A stretch of 64,000 nt of DNA. Origin: Branchiostoma lanceolatum (taxonomy: Eukaryota > Chordata > Leptocardii > Amphioxiformes > Branchiostomatidae). The notes beneath the pieces are model-generated. The model did not search any database, had not been told where the DNA came from, and was given only the letters and a program-made list of their open reading frames with translations. Positions 26,429-38,880 of this stretch are shown one piece after another. Every line of letters starts with the position of its first letter. Positions within the stretch are counted from its first letter, which is position 1. Location: the NCBI RefSeq assembly GCF_035083965.1, contig NC_089730.1, positions 18,352,242 through 18,416,241 on the forward strand. Reading direction: 5' to 3'. The translations under genes and the position numbers were made by a program.

Positions 26429-26520
26429 GCCGTGGCGACTAACGAAGGGAGTTTTTGCTTGATAAGAAGGGAAAGTATATGTAATATCAAGCAAAACCTC
26501 CCTTCGTTAGTCGCCACGGC
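26429..26520. mobile_element. Small palindromic MITE with TA duplication
   Basis: Arms 26,429-26,464 and 26,485-26,520 (gccgtggcgactaacgaagg at the outside) are reverse complements over 36 bp with one mismatch, around a 20-bp loop. Both sides are flanked by TA (26,427-26,428 and 26,521-26,522). Only 92 bp long and non-coding. Confidence 0.8.
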
Positions 26521-26522
26521 TA

Positions 26523-27187
26523 AACCATTTGGTACCCCATTTGGTAAAGACAAGGTCGCAACAAGAAAGAAGGAAAATTGCAACACCAAACCGTTCTAGC
26601 TGCTAGCCAGATAAGCTGAACATTATCACAAACACGTACGCAGTCTCGCAAACACGTACGTAGGGTTTGAACCACCCCATTTGAGCTAAATCAACGCCAG
26701 AGAAGGAGAGAAAATGACACACACCACACCCGAGAACGGCTGGCTTCTGCTGGAAATTTGCATGCCTGGGCACGGATTTTGTCTCCCGGATCACACACCA
26801 GATATGCATATCCATCCGCGGAACACTTTCGGTGTAAAGTCATCCACCAGAATGTGGTGCCGCAAGAACTTGAACAAATAGCTTTCTACGTCCAAAAACT
26901 GTACAGAGAAAATTCAGTTTTGTTAAGATGTTTTATAATGTACACAAGTTATACAAAAACTTGCAACTACTTTCTGTTTGCGCCTGAATACAACGGTTGG
27001 TGGGTTCCCGCCAACGCAGGGGTTCACGGGAAGCCCAAGAAGGCTAAAACAATTAAGTTTCATGCATGGCATCACTCAAATTTGATGCGAGATCACGAAA
27101 ATACAAGGATTGAACAAACACGCGATAAAGTGGCCAGTAGGCAAAGGATTCTAATGGAGGATAAAAAAATATGTTTATTTATTTGTC
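26523..27187. other. No gene recognised
   Basis: A 160-codon frame (26,758-27,240) runs into the TTGG microsatellite and has no recognisable domain, so I do not call it a gene. Confidence 0.4.
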
Positions 27188-27316
27188 TCTGCTTCATGAG
27201 TTGGTTGGTTGGTTGGTTGGTTGGTTGGTTGGTTGGTTGATTGGTTGGTTGGTTGGTTGGCTGATTGGTTGGTTGGTTGTTTACTTGGTTAGTTACATGG
27301 TTGGTTGGTTGGTTAA
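27188..27316. repeat. (TTGG)n microsatellite
   Basis: About 30 imperfect copies of ttgg, with ttga, ctga and ttta interruptions. Confidence 0.9.
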
Positions 27317-28889
27317 TTCTTGCATCTGGGCGCTTACATTGTAGTTGTTAAAGGAATTACGAATTAAAATGTATGATCTTGAAGAATTTCCACAAGATCT
27401 AAGCTAACAGTCAACCCCCAGGAATACCTGACTGTAGTGTGTTCGCACAGCATTGTAGCTACTCTCCAAGTAGAGGTTGGGTGGGGAAATAGTTACTAGT
27501 AGTACCTTTTTTGTCTTGCCCAGGATACATACTTAGGCGGTTGTCAGAAGGTGGCGCAAGTCAGAAGTCAGAATGTAACGATTTCTCCATGTCTGGAAAT
27601 GTAGCATAACGACGTCTCTAACCACTTGGGCGGTCTTTTCCTAGCCTCTATAAGGCTCCGCGGATGGCTGGGGAAATAATAGAAATTGGCCAAATAGAGC
27701 GAATAATATGCTAAGGGAGTCGGCTACGGAGAGAGAGTCCAATCTGCCAGTGAAACCTTGGCAAATATTCTCCCTAATAGCCGGCGTAGTTAGTCTGGTA
27801 GAGACTAGTCTTTTCCGCAGGATGAAACTCTTTCCGGGTGTGGCGACCTTTGTCTGGATTAGGGGCACTTGGAATAATGGGGCTGTTGAACTAACCCCGA
27901 GACTTCTAGTATCCAATTACCCCATGCCAGACATCGTCTGCCACCGTCCATCTAGCAGACCTGGGGTCACAATCCCTGACCTCGCGAGATCCGGGCTATA
28001 ACGCGAGACTTCCTGGTGGAATACGCCGAACATTGATCATTATCATCTTGTTGTTCTGGTTACTCGAATGTCCTTGACATTGATACTTTCCAGGGAGAGG
28101 AAATGCTTTGTTTCCGTTTGTTTGAAACTTCAAGAACAGAAGTTGTGATTTGACTACATATTCAGGAGTGATATGGAATATATCTACCACCACCCACATA
28201 AGATGGCTTCATAGAATATAATTTGAGCGCAAATTGAGCACGCAATCATCCAAATTGTAGAGACAGTATGGATGATTGAAACAGTGATTATCATATAGCT
28301 GTGTGTGTGTTAGATTCTTGTATGAAAGGATATTTGAAAAACAAAGCCTTGATGCGTTATCAAAGTTGATAGAATCTCATATCTTTGCATTCTTAAAATA
28401 TCAACAACGTATTTCGATATACAGACATTGACAGGGATACACGACAGACAATACGTACTGGAGAATCACATGCCAACCTAGTCTCACAGGAAATCATCTT
28501 GAGTGAAGTTAACTATAATATGATCCATAGCGAAACAATGCGGTGCGTGGTCCCGTCACCTACAATAACTCAGGAGCCAAAAGAATCGTTTAAGCAACTG
28601 AGGCAATCAATGACTTTGTTTCACGTGTTGGTAATTGCTTCTTCAAAGAATGAGTTATCTTCTTACCTTGGCGCGGTGATGGTAAACGGTCATATTTCTC
28701 AATTAGACAGCTGCGTGTGAGAAAGACGTATCTTCTTAGGCAGGGAGCATCTGAGGCCATGTATGTAATGGATGCCACTAGTCTACTTGATATCATGTTC
28801 CATTAACAGTTTTTGGTTACTTCAATTAGCAGGTGCCTTTCGCGCTGCCAGATCGGTGAGCTTGAATGCCTGAAGCTCTGACTTCGAAA
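27317..28889. other. No gene recognised
   Basis: Non-coding by inspection; no splice-consistent exons found. Confidence 0.35.
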
Positions 28890-29600
28890 GCTGCTGGAGT
28901 TGACTGCACTTCAGCAAATCTAACAGCTCTCGGAGCGGAGCAAGCTAAGCTGATGGCTTTTCTCCCATCACACAGTATAGGCAATGTTTTCAATTAGAAT
29001 ACTGAGTTTTCTTAAAGTCTATCGTATCACAAAACTTGCTTGTTCATGATATGTCTAGTACAGCCATAATCTGTGCAACTCGATTCACTACCCAATCGGA
29101 AGTTTCTATCGGCATAGGTTTCTTCCGACAAAGTTGCTGAGTCGACCGCACTTCAGCAAATCTGACCGTTCTCTCGGAGGGGAGCAAGTTAGGCTTATGT
29201 CTTTTCTCCCGTCTCACAGTATTGGCAAGGTTTGTAAATACTGAGTTTTCTTAAAGTCTATCATCACAAATCTTGCTTGTTTATGATATGTCTAGTACAG
29301 CCATAATCTGTGCAACTCGATTCAATACCCAATCGGAAGTTTCTATCGGCATAGGTTTCTTCCGACAAAGTTGCTGAGTCGACTGCACTTCAGCAAATCT
29401 GACCGTTCTCTCGGAGGGGAGCAAGTCTCACAGTATTGGCAAGGTTTGTAAATACTGAGTTTTTATAAAGTCTATCATCACAAATCTTGCTTGTACATAA
29501 TATGTCTACAGTCTTTACCTAGTACCTGTAGCTGTGCACCTCGATTCACCACCCTGAGAAGTTTCTATCGGCATAGTTTTCCTCCGACAAAGTACTTCTG
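28890..29600. repeat. Tandem repeat, three units of about 215-240 bp
   Basis: The phrase cttgcttgtttatgatatgtc recurs with variation at about 29,035, 29,272 and 29,486, and gactgcacttcagcaaatct at about 28,903, 29,141 and 29,379. Units share a ctctcggaggggagcaag segment. The third unit has lost about 25 bp. No coding potential. Confidence 0.85.
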
Positions 29601-31452
29601 TATCCCTTTTCAGAACCTCTTGGAGTGAAAAATTGCACTACCTTCCGTTTAAAGGGTACCTTTGTTCGATCCTAGCCTTTCCAATGACATATTCTCTATT
29701 ACAGCAAAGGTCTAGACTGACGCAAGTTCAGGTTCAGGTTTGCCGAGCGCGTGCAGAGAGGAGTGAATAATAGATGTGGAAGCGACCTTTAAGAGTGGCT
29801 TTTTAAAGTGGGAGCACACCCCAGTTTATTTGGGGTTTAAATTGGAGGCTGCGCACCCTCAAGTCTAGGCACTGTCTCTTCCAGGGCAGTATTCCGAAGT
29901 AAATCAACTGTGTATGGGATGAAACCCTATCCCTTCCGCTACAAGACCAGCTGAGTTCCGTTTCTTCAACCTCTCTAATTTTGGTAAATCAAGAGACAAA
30001 AACATAATTTTCACGTAAAAAATGATGGGCAAATTTGGGCATTTTCGCGTAGGATAAAACTCGTAGAAAAAAACTTCTGGGTAGAAACGACTGACGTTGT
30101 CAGAAAGAGAAAAACCTAGCGTATAAACAAGCCAATTTCTAAAGAAAACTCTGGTGCTTAAATTCCTTTAATCATCCACTGCGCGAGGCATGTCAACATG
30201 ACCCACAGAACGCAACAAAGGTCAATCTCGGGCCAAGGGACATTTCACCATCAACGCGAATGGACATCCCGAAATACGGCTCAGATCGAAACGCAATTTT
30301 CACCCAAAACACACCAATTCATACGCTTTTTAGCCATGCTAGTATCTAATATCAGTTCGAAGCATATTATGAGAAATGTGAACTCAAACCCTGCCCCTCG
30401 AAACCCTTTTGTCACTTTTTGTCGCGTACTCTCACGGAACCGTTCAGGTTCAGGTTTGGCGAGCGCGTGCAGGGAGGAGTGAATAACAGATGTGGAAGCG
30501 ACCTTTAAGAGTGGCTTTTTCATAGGCCAAATATTCCGGCTTAAGGAATCGACATTTGTGTAAAAATGAATCTTTATTACAACTCGATGGTATTTCATAG
30601 ATGTGGTTTTGCCGTGCTTATATCTGGAGATAGACTCACTGAAATGTCACGGGATGACCACAACTTCTAGTGATGTTATGTGATAATGGATTCTCCGGTC
30701 GGTTCGACAGGTGAGTCTAGGCATTTGCCACGGTGGGTCCTTAAGTGGGAACGAAGACCGAGTTTTTGACGCACATGAACGGCCACAGTTGCTACAGGGG
30801 AAGGAACAGGCTGGGGTGGAGCTCTGTTCCCTCATTTCCTCACTGTGCCAGTAATGTTATATAAGCATGATCACTTTTGGGGAAGGAGGATCTCAAATAC
30901 TGAACTTTGTGTGAATTTCGAAGAGCCGAAAAACCATCTCTTTGTTGTACATATTTTAGAGAATGCCAAATTATGCATAATAATCAATATCGAGTTATAA
31001 GTAACAAATAAGCAAGCAGTCTATACTGTTCACCGAGAGTTATATGTAACAAACATTTGCTGAGAAAGTTAGTTTCAATTCAACGACATGATATTTTCAT
31101 TACATGTAATAATCTTAACTGTACCTAGTTCGCTTTAAAGGTGTTATTCATGCAATAAACAGCAATTTGCCGTTAAACGGCCTATTTCGTACAATCCCTT
31201 TTATCGTAAATATGAACGCAGTGCACAACCGCCATAAAAAGTACGGGTGAACGAGTTTTATTTGCTTTCTTTGTCACGTCTTGTCCTCCCTCCTATCTTT
31301 CCGCTCCCTCCAGACATCAGGCTTAATGAGACGTACAGTAGAAGGACCGAGAATCGACGTCTCGCTCCATGACACATCGCACTTTGAACGTGAAGTAACG
31401 GATCCTTCATTAGACACGGGAGATCTGTTCTAGGGTGGCGCGCTGAGGGGAA
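29601..31452. other. No gene; contains a dispersed repeat pair
   Basis: About 75 bp from 29,737 (caggttcaggtttgccgagc ... gacctttaagagtggc) recurs from 30,443 with few changes. The rest is unrecognised non-coding sequence. Confidence 0.5.
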
Positions 31453-31711
31453 TACTGTAAATGCATTTAAGTTCGCTTGGTTTATATTTCGCGCTAAGCT
31501 AAGGGGAAATGGAGTGTTCGCGGTGGTTTTAAGTTCGCGGCAGTGCTTTAGTCACGTGTGGTTCGTCCATCAATCTGTCACATATGTATTCACATATATA
31601 CTGTTACAGTATTGGACAAAAATGTTCGCGGTGGTTTTAAGTTCGCGGTGAAACGGTCGCCGCAAAAACCGCGAACATAAAACCACCGCGAACATTTCTG
31701 CATTTACAGTA
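31453..31711. mobile_element. MITE with tactgtaaatgca ends and internal hairpin
   Basis: Left end tactgtaaatgca (31,453-31,465) and right end tgcatttacagta (31,699-31,711) are perfect inverted repeats including a TA at each tip. Inside, gttcgcggtggttttaagtt and its reverse complement form a further hairpin around 31,624-31,697. No coding sequence. The structure fits a TA-inserting Tc1/mariner or pogo-type MITE. Confidence 0.8.
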
Positions 31712-33425
31712 CTGCAGCTAACCCTACCCAGGCGAGTGCTCGTATAATACCAGTTGTAGGTGAGCAGAGGGGGAGGTAATTCATGGTGTCTATCGGGACG
31801 GTATAATGGAGGTGATCGGAGACTGTTGAAAGGTCGAAAATTTGTATTCCCCGCTGGTGTGTAGATAATCACGTGACTGTGTGACGCGCGAGAGCGTAGA
31901 CCAACGATTTACACTGAATGAATGAATGAATGAATGAAGGATTTATTGCACAACAATTGCATCAGTGACAATGTATGGCAAATTACAGACAACATAGGTA
32001 ACAATCTAGTTCTATACATGTATAAGAATATACTACTTACTATATAGACCGGGTTCTCAAAGAGTTTTTTGTTTGTTTTCACAGCGTAGGGGGCAGGTAC
32101 AGAGGGCCAATTAAAATTCGCATGGTGCAAGCTGCACATATAGAGTTCCGAAGACATGACCACATGCAATAGAGACTCTTTATTCTTTATTAGAATGGAG
32201 ACTCTGGCATCCTTCCTAAAAGAATCCAAAAATTCATGAACCCCATGGATATCATTTTCTGCGCTTGGTGGGACACATTTTGCAAAGTAAAGTATACCCT
32301 CCGCACCAGTCTTATCCTAAAGCCAAATTTTATTCTGTTTAAAGATTTATGAAGGGTCACGAGGTACTCTCCAGAAACAAACCACCCCTACGCTGGTTGA
32401 AAGACAGCGCAGGGGCCTAAATCACAGGATAGGGGGTCCAAATCAAAGTGTAGGGTGCCCTACACTCTAACTATGCCAGCTAGAGCACTGGTAGAGATGA
32501 TATGGTCGTAACGTTATATCACCATCGGTTTACTTATTTGATACTGGCATTTGTTAGGCCACCGTCTATCTCGTCCAATTTGTCCGTCGCGGGTACAATA
32601 TTATGCATCATTACATTTTAAGTCGTTTACTCCCTTGACAAGGCTCTGTTATTTTTATCAAGCGACCACTGACTTCCAATAAAACGAACTTGTACATCTG
32701 ACAAATGACTGATTCCTTGAATGCCCCGAGTCCCATCATCTGTCTTTTCTAGATCTTTGTAGATTTTGCTCGACGACCGTACTTAGCATTGCAGGACGCC
32801 TTTGCATAATTCCGCATCAGCCCAAGGGTAGCGTAGCGTACGGTTCTACAGCACTTTTGTGACCACTTTACCGTTTTACCTGCTGCTTTCATGAGCTAGC
32901 CCCGCAGCACGGACACTTACACCCTGCCGTTCGGTGCAGCGATGACAAGCTGCCGCAGAAATCTTTCAAATCCCACCTCATGCATTTTGAGAGCACATTT
33001 GTGAGTTTAAAGACGACGTTCTTTCAACCGGCCTTTGACGCATATGTTGGGACTGCTGGTAGGCCGGGAAATGAGCAGGATTTGGTGATTTTCCAACTGA
33101 CGGATGTTCATGTCCTCTTTGTTTATCCTGTGATATGCTGGGCGATGCGCCTGTGTGTGCACTGATACAGCTCTCTGAAGGTGGAAGCCCCGGGGTGCAT
33201 GATCACACACACTGTGCGACACTTGAAAGCTGGCTTATCTTCCGAAGATGACTTACGATCGGAGATTAGTTTGTTTTGAACGGAACTCTTATCAGCCTTC
33301 TGGAGATCAATCGGCTATACTCACATGAAAGATGGCCTGGTAAGATCGCTCCTCTTTTTGAAATGGAATATCTATTTAGTCATCGATCTCACTTTTCCCT
33401 GTATTTAACTAACGGTGCTCTAGTG
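31712..33425. other. No gene; short (TGAA)n run
   Basis: A (tgaa)n microsatellite of about six units lies at 31,916-31,938. The remaining sequence shows no supported feature. Confidence 0.4.
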
Positions 33426-33680
33426 TTATTACCAATCAGAAAATATACTTTGAACCGCCCCCCGCCGAAAAAAATACGTGTCAAAACTTTAAAAAAACAA
33501 AGTCAGTCACTCAGTGGTCATTCCTGATTACCATTACGGAGTTGTGGATTTATTACCAATCATCTGTTTGTAGAAAAATATACTTTGAACCACCAACATT
33601 CCCCACCACCCCGAAAAATGTACGTGTCAAAACTTTACAAAAATAAAACAAAAATCAATGGTTATTCCTGATTACCATGC
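33426..33680. repeat. Two-copy tandem duplication, about 124-130 bp
   Basis: ttattaccaatca, aaaatatactttgaacc, tacgtgtcaaaacttta and attcctgattaccat occur in the same order from 33,426 and again from 33,550. Confidence 0.8.
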
Positions 33681-33837
33681 AATGCTCCCTACACCACAGG
33701 ATCTTGACCTCTTCTTAAATTCTTCTGGTATAGTCGGCCAATGTCAATTGTAAGAACGTCAATAATGACGGATTCTCATGATCGCCCGGGCGGAAATCAT
33801 CGAAGAGCAATTTACCGGAGAACGCATCAAATAGTCC

Positions 33838-35415
33838 GTGAGCAAAATATGATTCTCTTGGCGACACCGTGGAATTGAAAACGGTGGCCTCAATTTTTTT
33901 TCCTTAGGGCGTATAACTAAGTCCGTATGAATTGCGTATTGACATTTTTAGCATAAGTAAAGTTTGGGGAAAGAAGTTGTTTTCAACTTTGACCCACCGT
34001 TGTGCTGCCTGATTATCGAACCAAAAAGTGATTTTTCGGCCGAAAACTTTACATTATGGAAAGTGAAATACGTCACTCATACGGACTTGAATATACGCAC
34101 AAGTGTGAACGGGGACTTAACGCTCATGGAAGGCCGTATCATATATGGTAAGACGCATCCATATATCGATATCAAAAATCCTTAAGAAGCTGTGACAAAC
34201 GACTTGTCATTGCTCGAATCCTATATCTCGGAATTGATCACATACTCGCTATTCCTGGACTCAGTGATAAGGTATTATTCTCAAATTAACAATGTATGAT
34301 ATTCCCAGCGACACCGTGGAATTGAAAACAGTGTCCTCGTTTTTTTTCACTTTACGCTCATGTATACATACATGTAGGGGGGGGGGGCGTATCATATTGA
34401 AAGACGCGTCTGTTTATCGATATCAAAAACCCTCGGGAAGCTGTAACAAACGACGTGTCGTTGCTCGGATCCTATGTATCTCGTGGAATTTATCATAAAC
34501 GCGCTATTCCTGGACAAGATAAAAAAATTATTCTCAAGTTAGAAAATATTATGATTCTCCAAGCGACACCGTAGGATTGCAAGGGAGACCTCGTTTTTCC
34601 CATTACGCTCATATATGAAGAGGGGCGTATCATTTTGAAAGACGTGTCTGTATATCGATATCAAAAACCCTCAGAAAGCTACGTGAAAAACGACATGTCG
34701 TTGCTCGGATCCTATATCGTGTTGAATTTATCATATATGCGCTATTCCTGGACTAGATAAAAAAACTTCCTCAAATTAACAAAAGTAAGATTTTTCTAGC
34801 CAAACCGTGGAATTGAAAACGCCGCATTTAGGCTCATACATGTAGGAGGCGTATCATATAGAGAGACGCGTCTGTATATCGATATCAAAAATCTCAGGAA
34901 GCTGTGACAAACAACATGTCGTTGCTCGAGTCCTATATCTCGTGGAATTTATCAACTACGCGGTATTCCTAGATAAGAAAACTATTGTCAAATCAACAAA
35001 GTAAGTTTTCCCAGCGAATTGAAAACAGTGGCCTCGTTTTTCCCTTTACGCTCATACATGTAGAGGCCGTATCATATAGATAGACGCGTCTAGCTGTATA
35101 TCGATATCGCAATCCCCAAGGAACCTGTGACAAACGACATGTCAATGCTCGGATACTACATCTCGTGGAACTTATCATATACGCGCTATTGCTGGACTGG
35201 ATAAAAAACTTTCTCAAATTAACAAAAGTAAGATTTTTCCAGCCAAACCGTGGAATTGAAAACGCCGCATTTACGCTCATACAAGTAGGGGGCGTATCAT
35301 GTTGAAAGACGTGTCTGTATATCGATATCAAAAACCCGCAGGAAGCTACGTGACAAACGACATGTCATCGCTCGGATCCCATATCTGGTAAAATTTATCA
35401 TACAAACGCTGATCC
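33838..35415. repeat. Satellite-like tandem array, 221-251 bp period
   Basis: The landmark atcgatatca/g falls at about 34,165, 34,416, 34,654, 34,878, 35,100 and 35,321, so spacing settles from 251 to 221 bp. A leading partial unit begins near 33,838 (gcgacaccgtggaattgaaaa). Each unit carries gacgcgtctgtatatcgata, a cgacatgtcgttgctcgg segment and the gcgacaccg block. No coding potential; short poly-G and poly-T runs account for length differences. Confidence 0.9.
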
Positions 35416-36504
35416 TGGACTTATTCCTAGTCCCTCCCCTCTCTCCAAGATTGGTATCAATTCCCCGTTCCTCTCGGAGGGTGTTCACTTTTGAGCACCG
35501 CGCACCCGCCCGAGCTCCATCCGTCACGTCAAGGTCAACCGAAAAGTTATTGATGCAGTAAATCACGCGGCCCATTAGATTTATTAGATCTTACAGACTC
35601 ATGAATCATGCGTATCGCGGGCTCCTTCCCCTTCTGATGTCCACCGGCGTACCGCCCTTTTCTTCAAGATGAAGTCAATGACTTGAAGGTTAGGGGGGAG
35701 GGCGGGGCACAGAGAAGTGATGAGAGGGTTAGGGTAAGTCATTCATCATTGAGAGGATTTTGCTGCTCTGTTCTTAAAGGTACGGACTGACGTCGACCTA
35801 GCACATGAGAAGAGGAAGCCGAGTGTTCGCCTACGTGGTTTGGTTTAATGTTAAGCAAATCATCCCATCTCCATTTTACTCTCTGTCTCCTTAGGCTGTC
35901 CATTTTCCGTCTTTAAATGTGATCCGTTAAAAAGACACGTTGTAATCCTAACGTAATTCTTTGAAAGTCTTTCATCCTTCGTGTTGCCTGAAACAGTTTT
36001 ATTACATTTCCGACTTTGTCCACTCCACAGTTCTCCCCCTAAAACGTTACAGGTCAGGAAGTCAAAATTAACTCTATTTCGACTGACCTGTGCGGAATTA
36101 GGTTAGTTAGGCCGGCGCCCTTAAGGCTGGGGCCATTTATCTCATGGTGGGGCATTTCGAAATTCGGTGATGTAAAGGCATCAGTATGTCGATATGATGC
36201 TGAAGAACTCAATACAGCACCGACGCGCCATCTAGCGGCAGTTTAAGGTTCTGAAAGTTTTCGTCTTATTTGGGACATCGGTGCTTTTAACAAGCCCCTG
36301 AAAACATTAGATTGCCGAAGAAAACAGGCACTTGTACGGTACTAGTGCATTACAGTTATGATTGTATTCAGAGCATAACTACTGTACATAGACAGCATTC
36401 ATTGGATAAAACGTATGATCAACAGAAATCAGCAAAAAAAAGTTTGTATCTTTGGTGCTCAACATGGTTTAATTCCCACACTAAGGACTGTCGTTTCTTA
36501 TACT
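35416..36504. other. No gene recognised
   Basis: Non-coding 3' flank of the minus-strand Ly6 gene. Confidence 0.4.
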
Positions 36505-38463
36505 TCATATCATCTGTACGACTAAACCAAACAGAACCACCTCCATGGTAACTGACGTCATGGTAATGGCTGAACTGATGACCGCGTTGCAACCATCCTC
36601 CAAGCAGCAGGTGACCTTGACCCTTGACCCCGGGTGGTGTTGAGTGACGTCACGTAGAGTGGCCCTCTGGTCCAGACAGCGATGGAAGTGAACGCAGCTT
36701 CGGCTCAGGTAATGCTTGCCGTCAACTGCAGGAAAGTGGGGAAGATTCGTTTTTCTTAACACTCGTGCACAAAATGTGTAATGGGTATAATCTTACGATG
36801 TTACAATCTAGAACGACCCTAAGTCCTGAAAAGGAGAATGATATATAGAAATTAGGTGACAAACAAAGCAAATGTAAGGCTCTAGATACAGAGAAAGAGC
36901 CAAAGCCAAAGAGATGGATAAACGAATGGATGAATGAATGAATAGATGAATGAACAGATGTACGAGTGAGTGAGTGAGTGAGTGAGTAAATAAATTGAAT
37001 GATGAATGAAATAATGACTGAATGGGTGCATTAATGAGTAAATGAATGAATAGATGAGTGAATGAATGAGTGAGTGAGTGAGTGAGTGAGTGAGTGAGTG
37101 AGTGAGAGTGAGTGAGTGAGTGAGTGAGTGAATGAATGAACGAGTGACTGACTGACTGATTGAAAGAGATTACCCAGTGCGTCCATCTGGTAGCAGGCGT
37201 CGTACGGTCCCAGTCCTAGGGGCACGGGTCGAAGGTCACAGTCGGTCATGTTCCACAGGGGGCAGTGTGGGGGCATCAGCTGCGCAGGCGCATCAGACGG
37301 GAGAGAGGTGATGGTCGGTGTGACTGCGCACTGCAGGCATCGGATGGCGGGAACTGTATAGGACAGAACATGTCACGTCAGTTTCTCTAGAATTATTTTG
37401 AGTGGAGTAACGGTTAGGGTGTTTGGCCAGAGGTCCTAGGTTCAAATCCCTTGACATGCCATCGATGTTGCGCCCTTGGGAAAATCACTTTACATACAGC
37501 TCTTTCCTCACTCCACCCAGGTAAAAATGGGCACCTGATTTCAGTTGGGGAGGCAAAAGGCGGTGGATGGAAAGGGATGGCCTTCCAATACCGAGCCACA
37601 GACACGGTGGATAACAACCCACTACCCCTACGGCCTCAAAAAGGCTATGGGATGTCTTAAGTTTACTTTTACCTCTTTTTCTTTTCTAATAATTCTCTTC
37701 ATCTTTTCTTATTTTGAAGGAATAAGCTTAAGCTTGGGTCAAAAGTAAAAGAAGTGCTGTCCGTTCGGGGTTAACAGATGTTTCATTTTTTTACAAATGG
37801 CAGGAATGGAGTTGGCAAGGCAACGGATTGGCCTGACAAATCAATTTCTTATACACTCCTCATACTTAATAGAATGAGGATTATTTTCACATTACCTGGC
37901 GACAACCTGAACTAAACGTTTGAAATTTGAGTACCTGCCATAGACAAGAAACACATTGTGCTCTTTCTTAAACGTCAATACCAATTCAAATACATTTCAG
38001 CTTTATGAATTTGTGATGAAGCAACACGTTCCACGTCTTTTTGGTCTCATGTCGATTCATAACCGCATCAAAGCCATTGCAACATAACCACATAGTATCA
38101 AAAATGATTAATCACAACTCAACCGATATTAAAGACTGTAAAACTATTCCGCGCAATGTTCCGCGCAAGACGTCGCAATAACTATTAAAATTTCACAAAC
38201 ACTAAAAAACACATTTGAAGCACTTTTCAAAGGTCTTATGTTACAAGGACCATATACTGGTAGTTAAGCCACAGTGCCACTACCTAATCTCCAAGCAGAT
38301 GTTGGGAGGCTAATAAATCGTTACGTTTTCGTAGTAGCCATGTTCTATGACAAACTGCCTCCGTAAGGAAACCGTAAAGATTCAGCCTTCCCAATATCTG
38401 CTTGGAGACTAGCTGCTACTTACCTGGACAAATCATGCAGGTCAATAGAATGATTATCTTCAT
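36505..38463 (-). CDS. Ly6/uPAR-type GPI-anchored protein (Ly6 gene 1)
   Basis: Three exons, all GT-AG with consistent phases: 38,424-38,463, 37,174-37,353 and 36,505-36,725, giving 146 residues. Exon 1 encodes a short hydrophobic signal sequence (MKIIILLTCMICP). Exon 2 begins the mature domain with IRCLQC, the LxCxxC start of Ly6 folds, followed by further cysteines. Exon 3 carries the diagnostic CCLEDGCN and ends in a hydrophobic tail (VVLFGLVV), the expected signal for cleavage and GPI attachment. Ly6/uPAR proteins are small disulfide-rich three-finger domains on the outer cell surface; the ligand here is unknown. The gene is divergent from PIGK, with start codons separated by 417 bp. Its first intron holds a SINE and a MITE. 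Splice sites were chosen by eye; transcript data could shift them. Confidence 0.85.
36898..37165. repeat. (TGAA)n/(TGAG)n microsatellite in Ly6 gene 1 intron
   Basis: Long compound run of tgaa and tgag units with gatgaa interruptions, lying 9 bp beyond the exon 2 splice donor at 37,174. It also produces a meaningless Ser/His/Thr-rich open frame on the minus strand. Confidence 0.95.
37398..37672 (+). mobile_element. tRNA-derived SINE in Ly6 gene 1 intron 1
   Basis: agtggagtaacggttaggg (A-box-like) and ggttcaaatccc (B-box, 37,439-37,450) are followed by the body ctttcctcactccacccagg also seen at 22.3 kb. It lies antisense to the host gene. The end near ctatgggatgtcttaag is approximate. Confidence 0.65.
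38287..38409. mobile_element. CTCCAAGCAG-family MITE in Ly6 gene 1 intron 1
   Basis: Ends atctccaagcagatgttggg (38,287 on) and cccaatatctgcttggagac (to 38,409) are inverted repeats with few mismatches, bounded by TA at 38,285-38,286 and 38,410-38,411. It sits 12 bp from the exon 1 donor. Non-coding, 123 bp. Confidence 0.8.
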
Positions 38464-38880
38464 ACTACACATATCTCTAACCGGTCTTCGGAAAGAACGC
38501 TCGATGTGTTGTTGTGCCGTCTTTGTCTGGAGCTCGGAAAAGGAGTGACGTCAAAAAGGTCCAGAGCGGCAGGCATCACACCAGCGTAAAATTACGTAGG
38601 AAAACAGTGAACTAAACAAATGGTGAAACCGATACACCGTAAAGAATTAGCTATGCGACAGCTAACGTTTCGTGTACACAACAAATTATATTAGATATTC
38701 ATGCTCACATTTTCGCTTGTTTATGACCAAATTTTATTCATGTTCTTTTTCGTCTTTTTTTCTCCTAATTCGCTTTTTCCTTGAATTAAAAGCGCAAGTA
38801 TCTCACAAACAGGTGGTTTTCGTCCCCAGACTATGCCGCTGTCCCGCGCGGTGGCTGCTGGGTAAAGGCACCTGTCCAAG
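38464..38880. promoter_or_regulatory. Shared divergent promoter region of Ly6 gene 1 and PIGK
   Basis: Only 417 bp separate the two start codons on opposite strands. It contains a perfect cAMP-response element, tgacgtca (38,546-38,553). The PIGK start codon lies in ccaagatggcggcg (38,876-38,889), which matches the YY1 site (AAGATGGCGGC) often found at the start of housekeeping genes. No TATA box is obvious. Promoter function is inferred from position and motifs only. Confidence 0.6.

Noticed and set aside
26758-27240. Plus-strand open frame of 160 codons
   Set aside because: It ends inside the TTGG microsatellite, with no family resemblance or splice structure.
37031-37276. Minus-strand frame with a (Ser-Leu-Thr-His)n tail
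   Set aside because: The N-terminal part is Ly6 gene 1 exon 2. The tail is readthrough into the intronic TGAG microsatellite.
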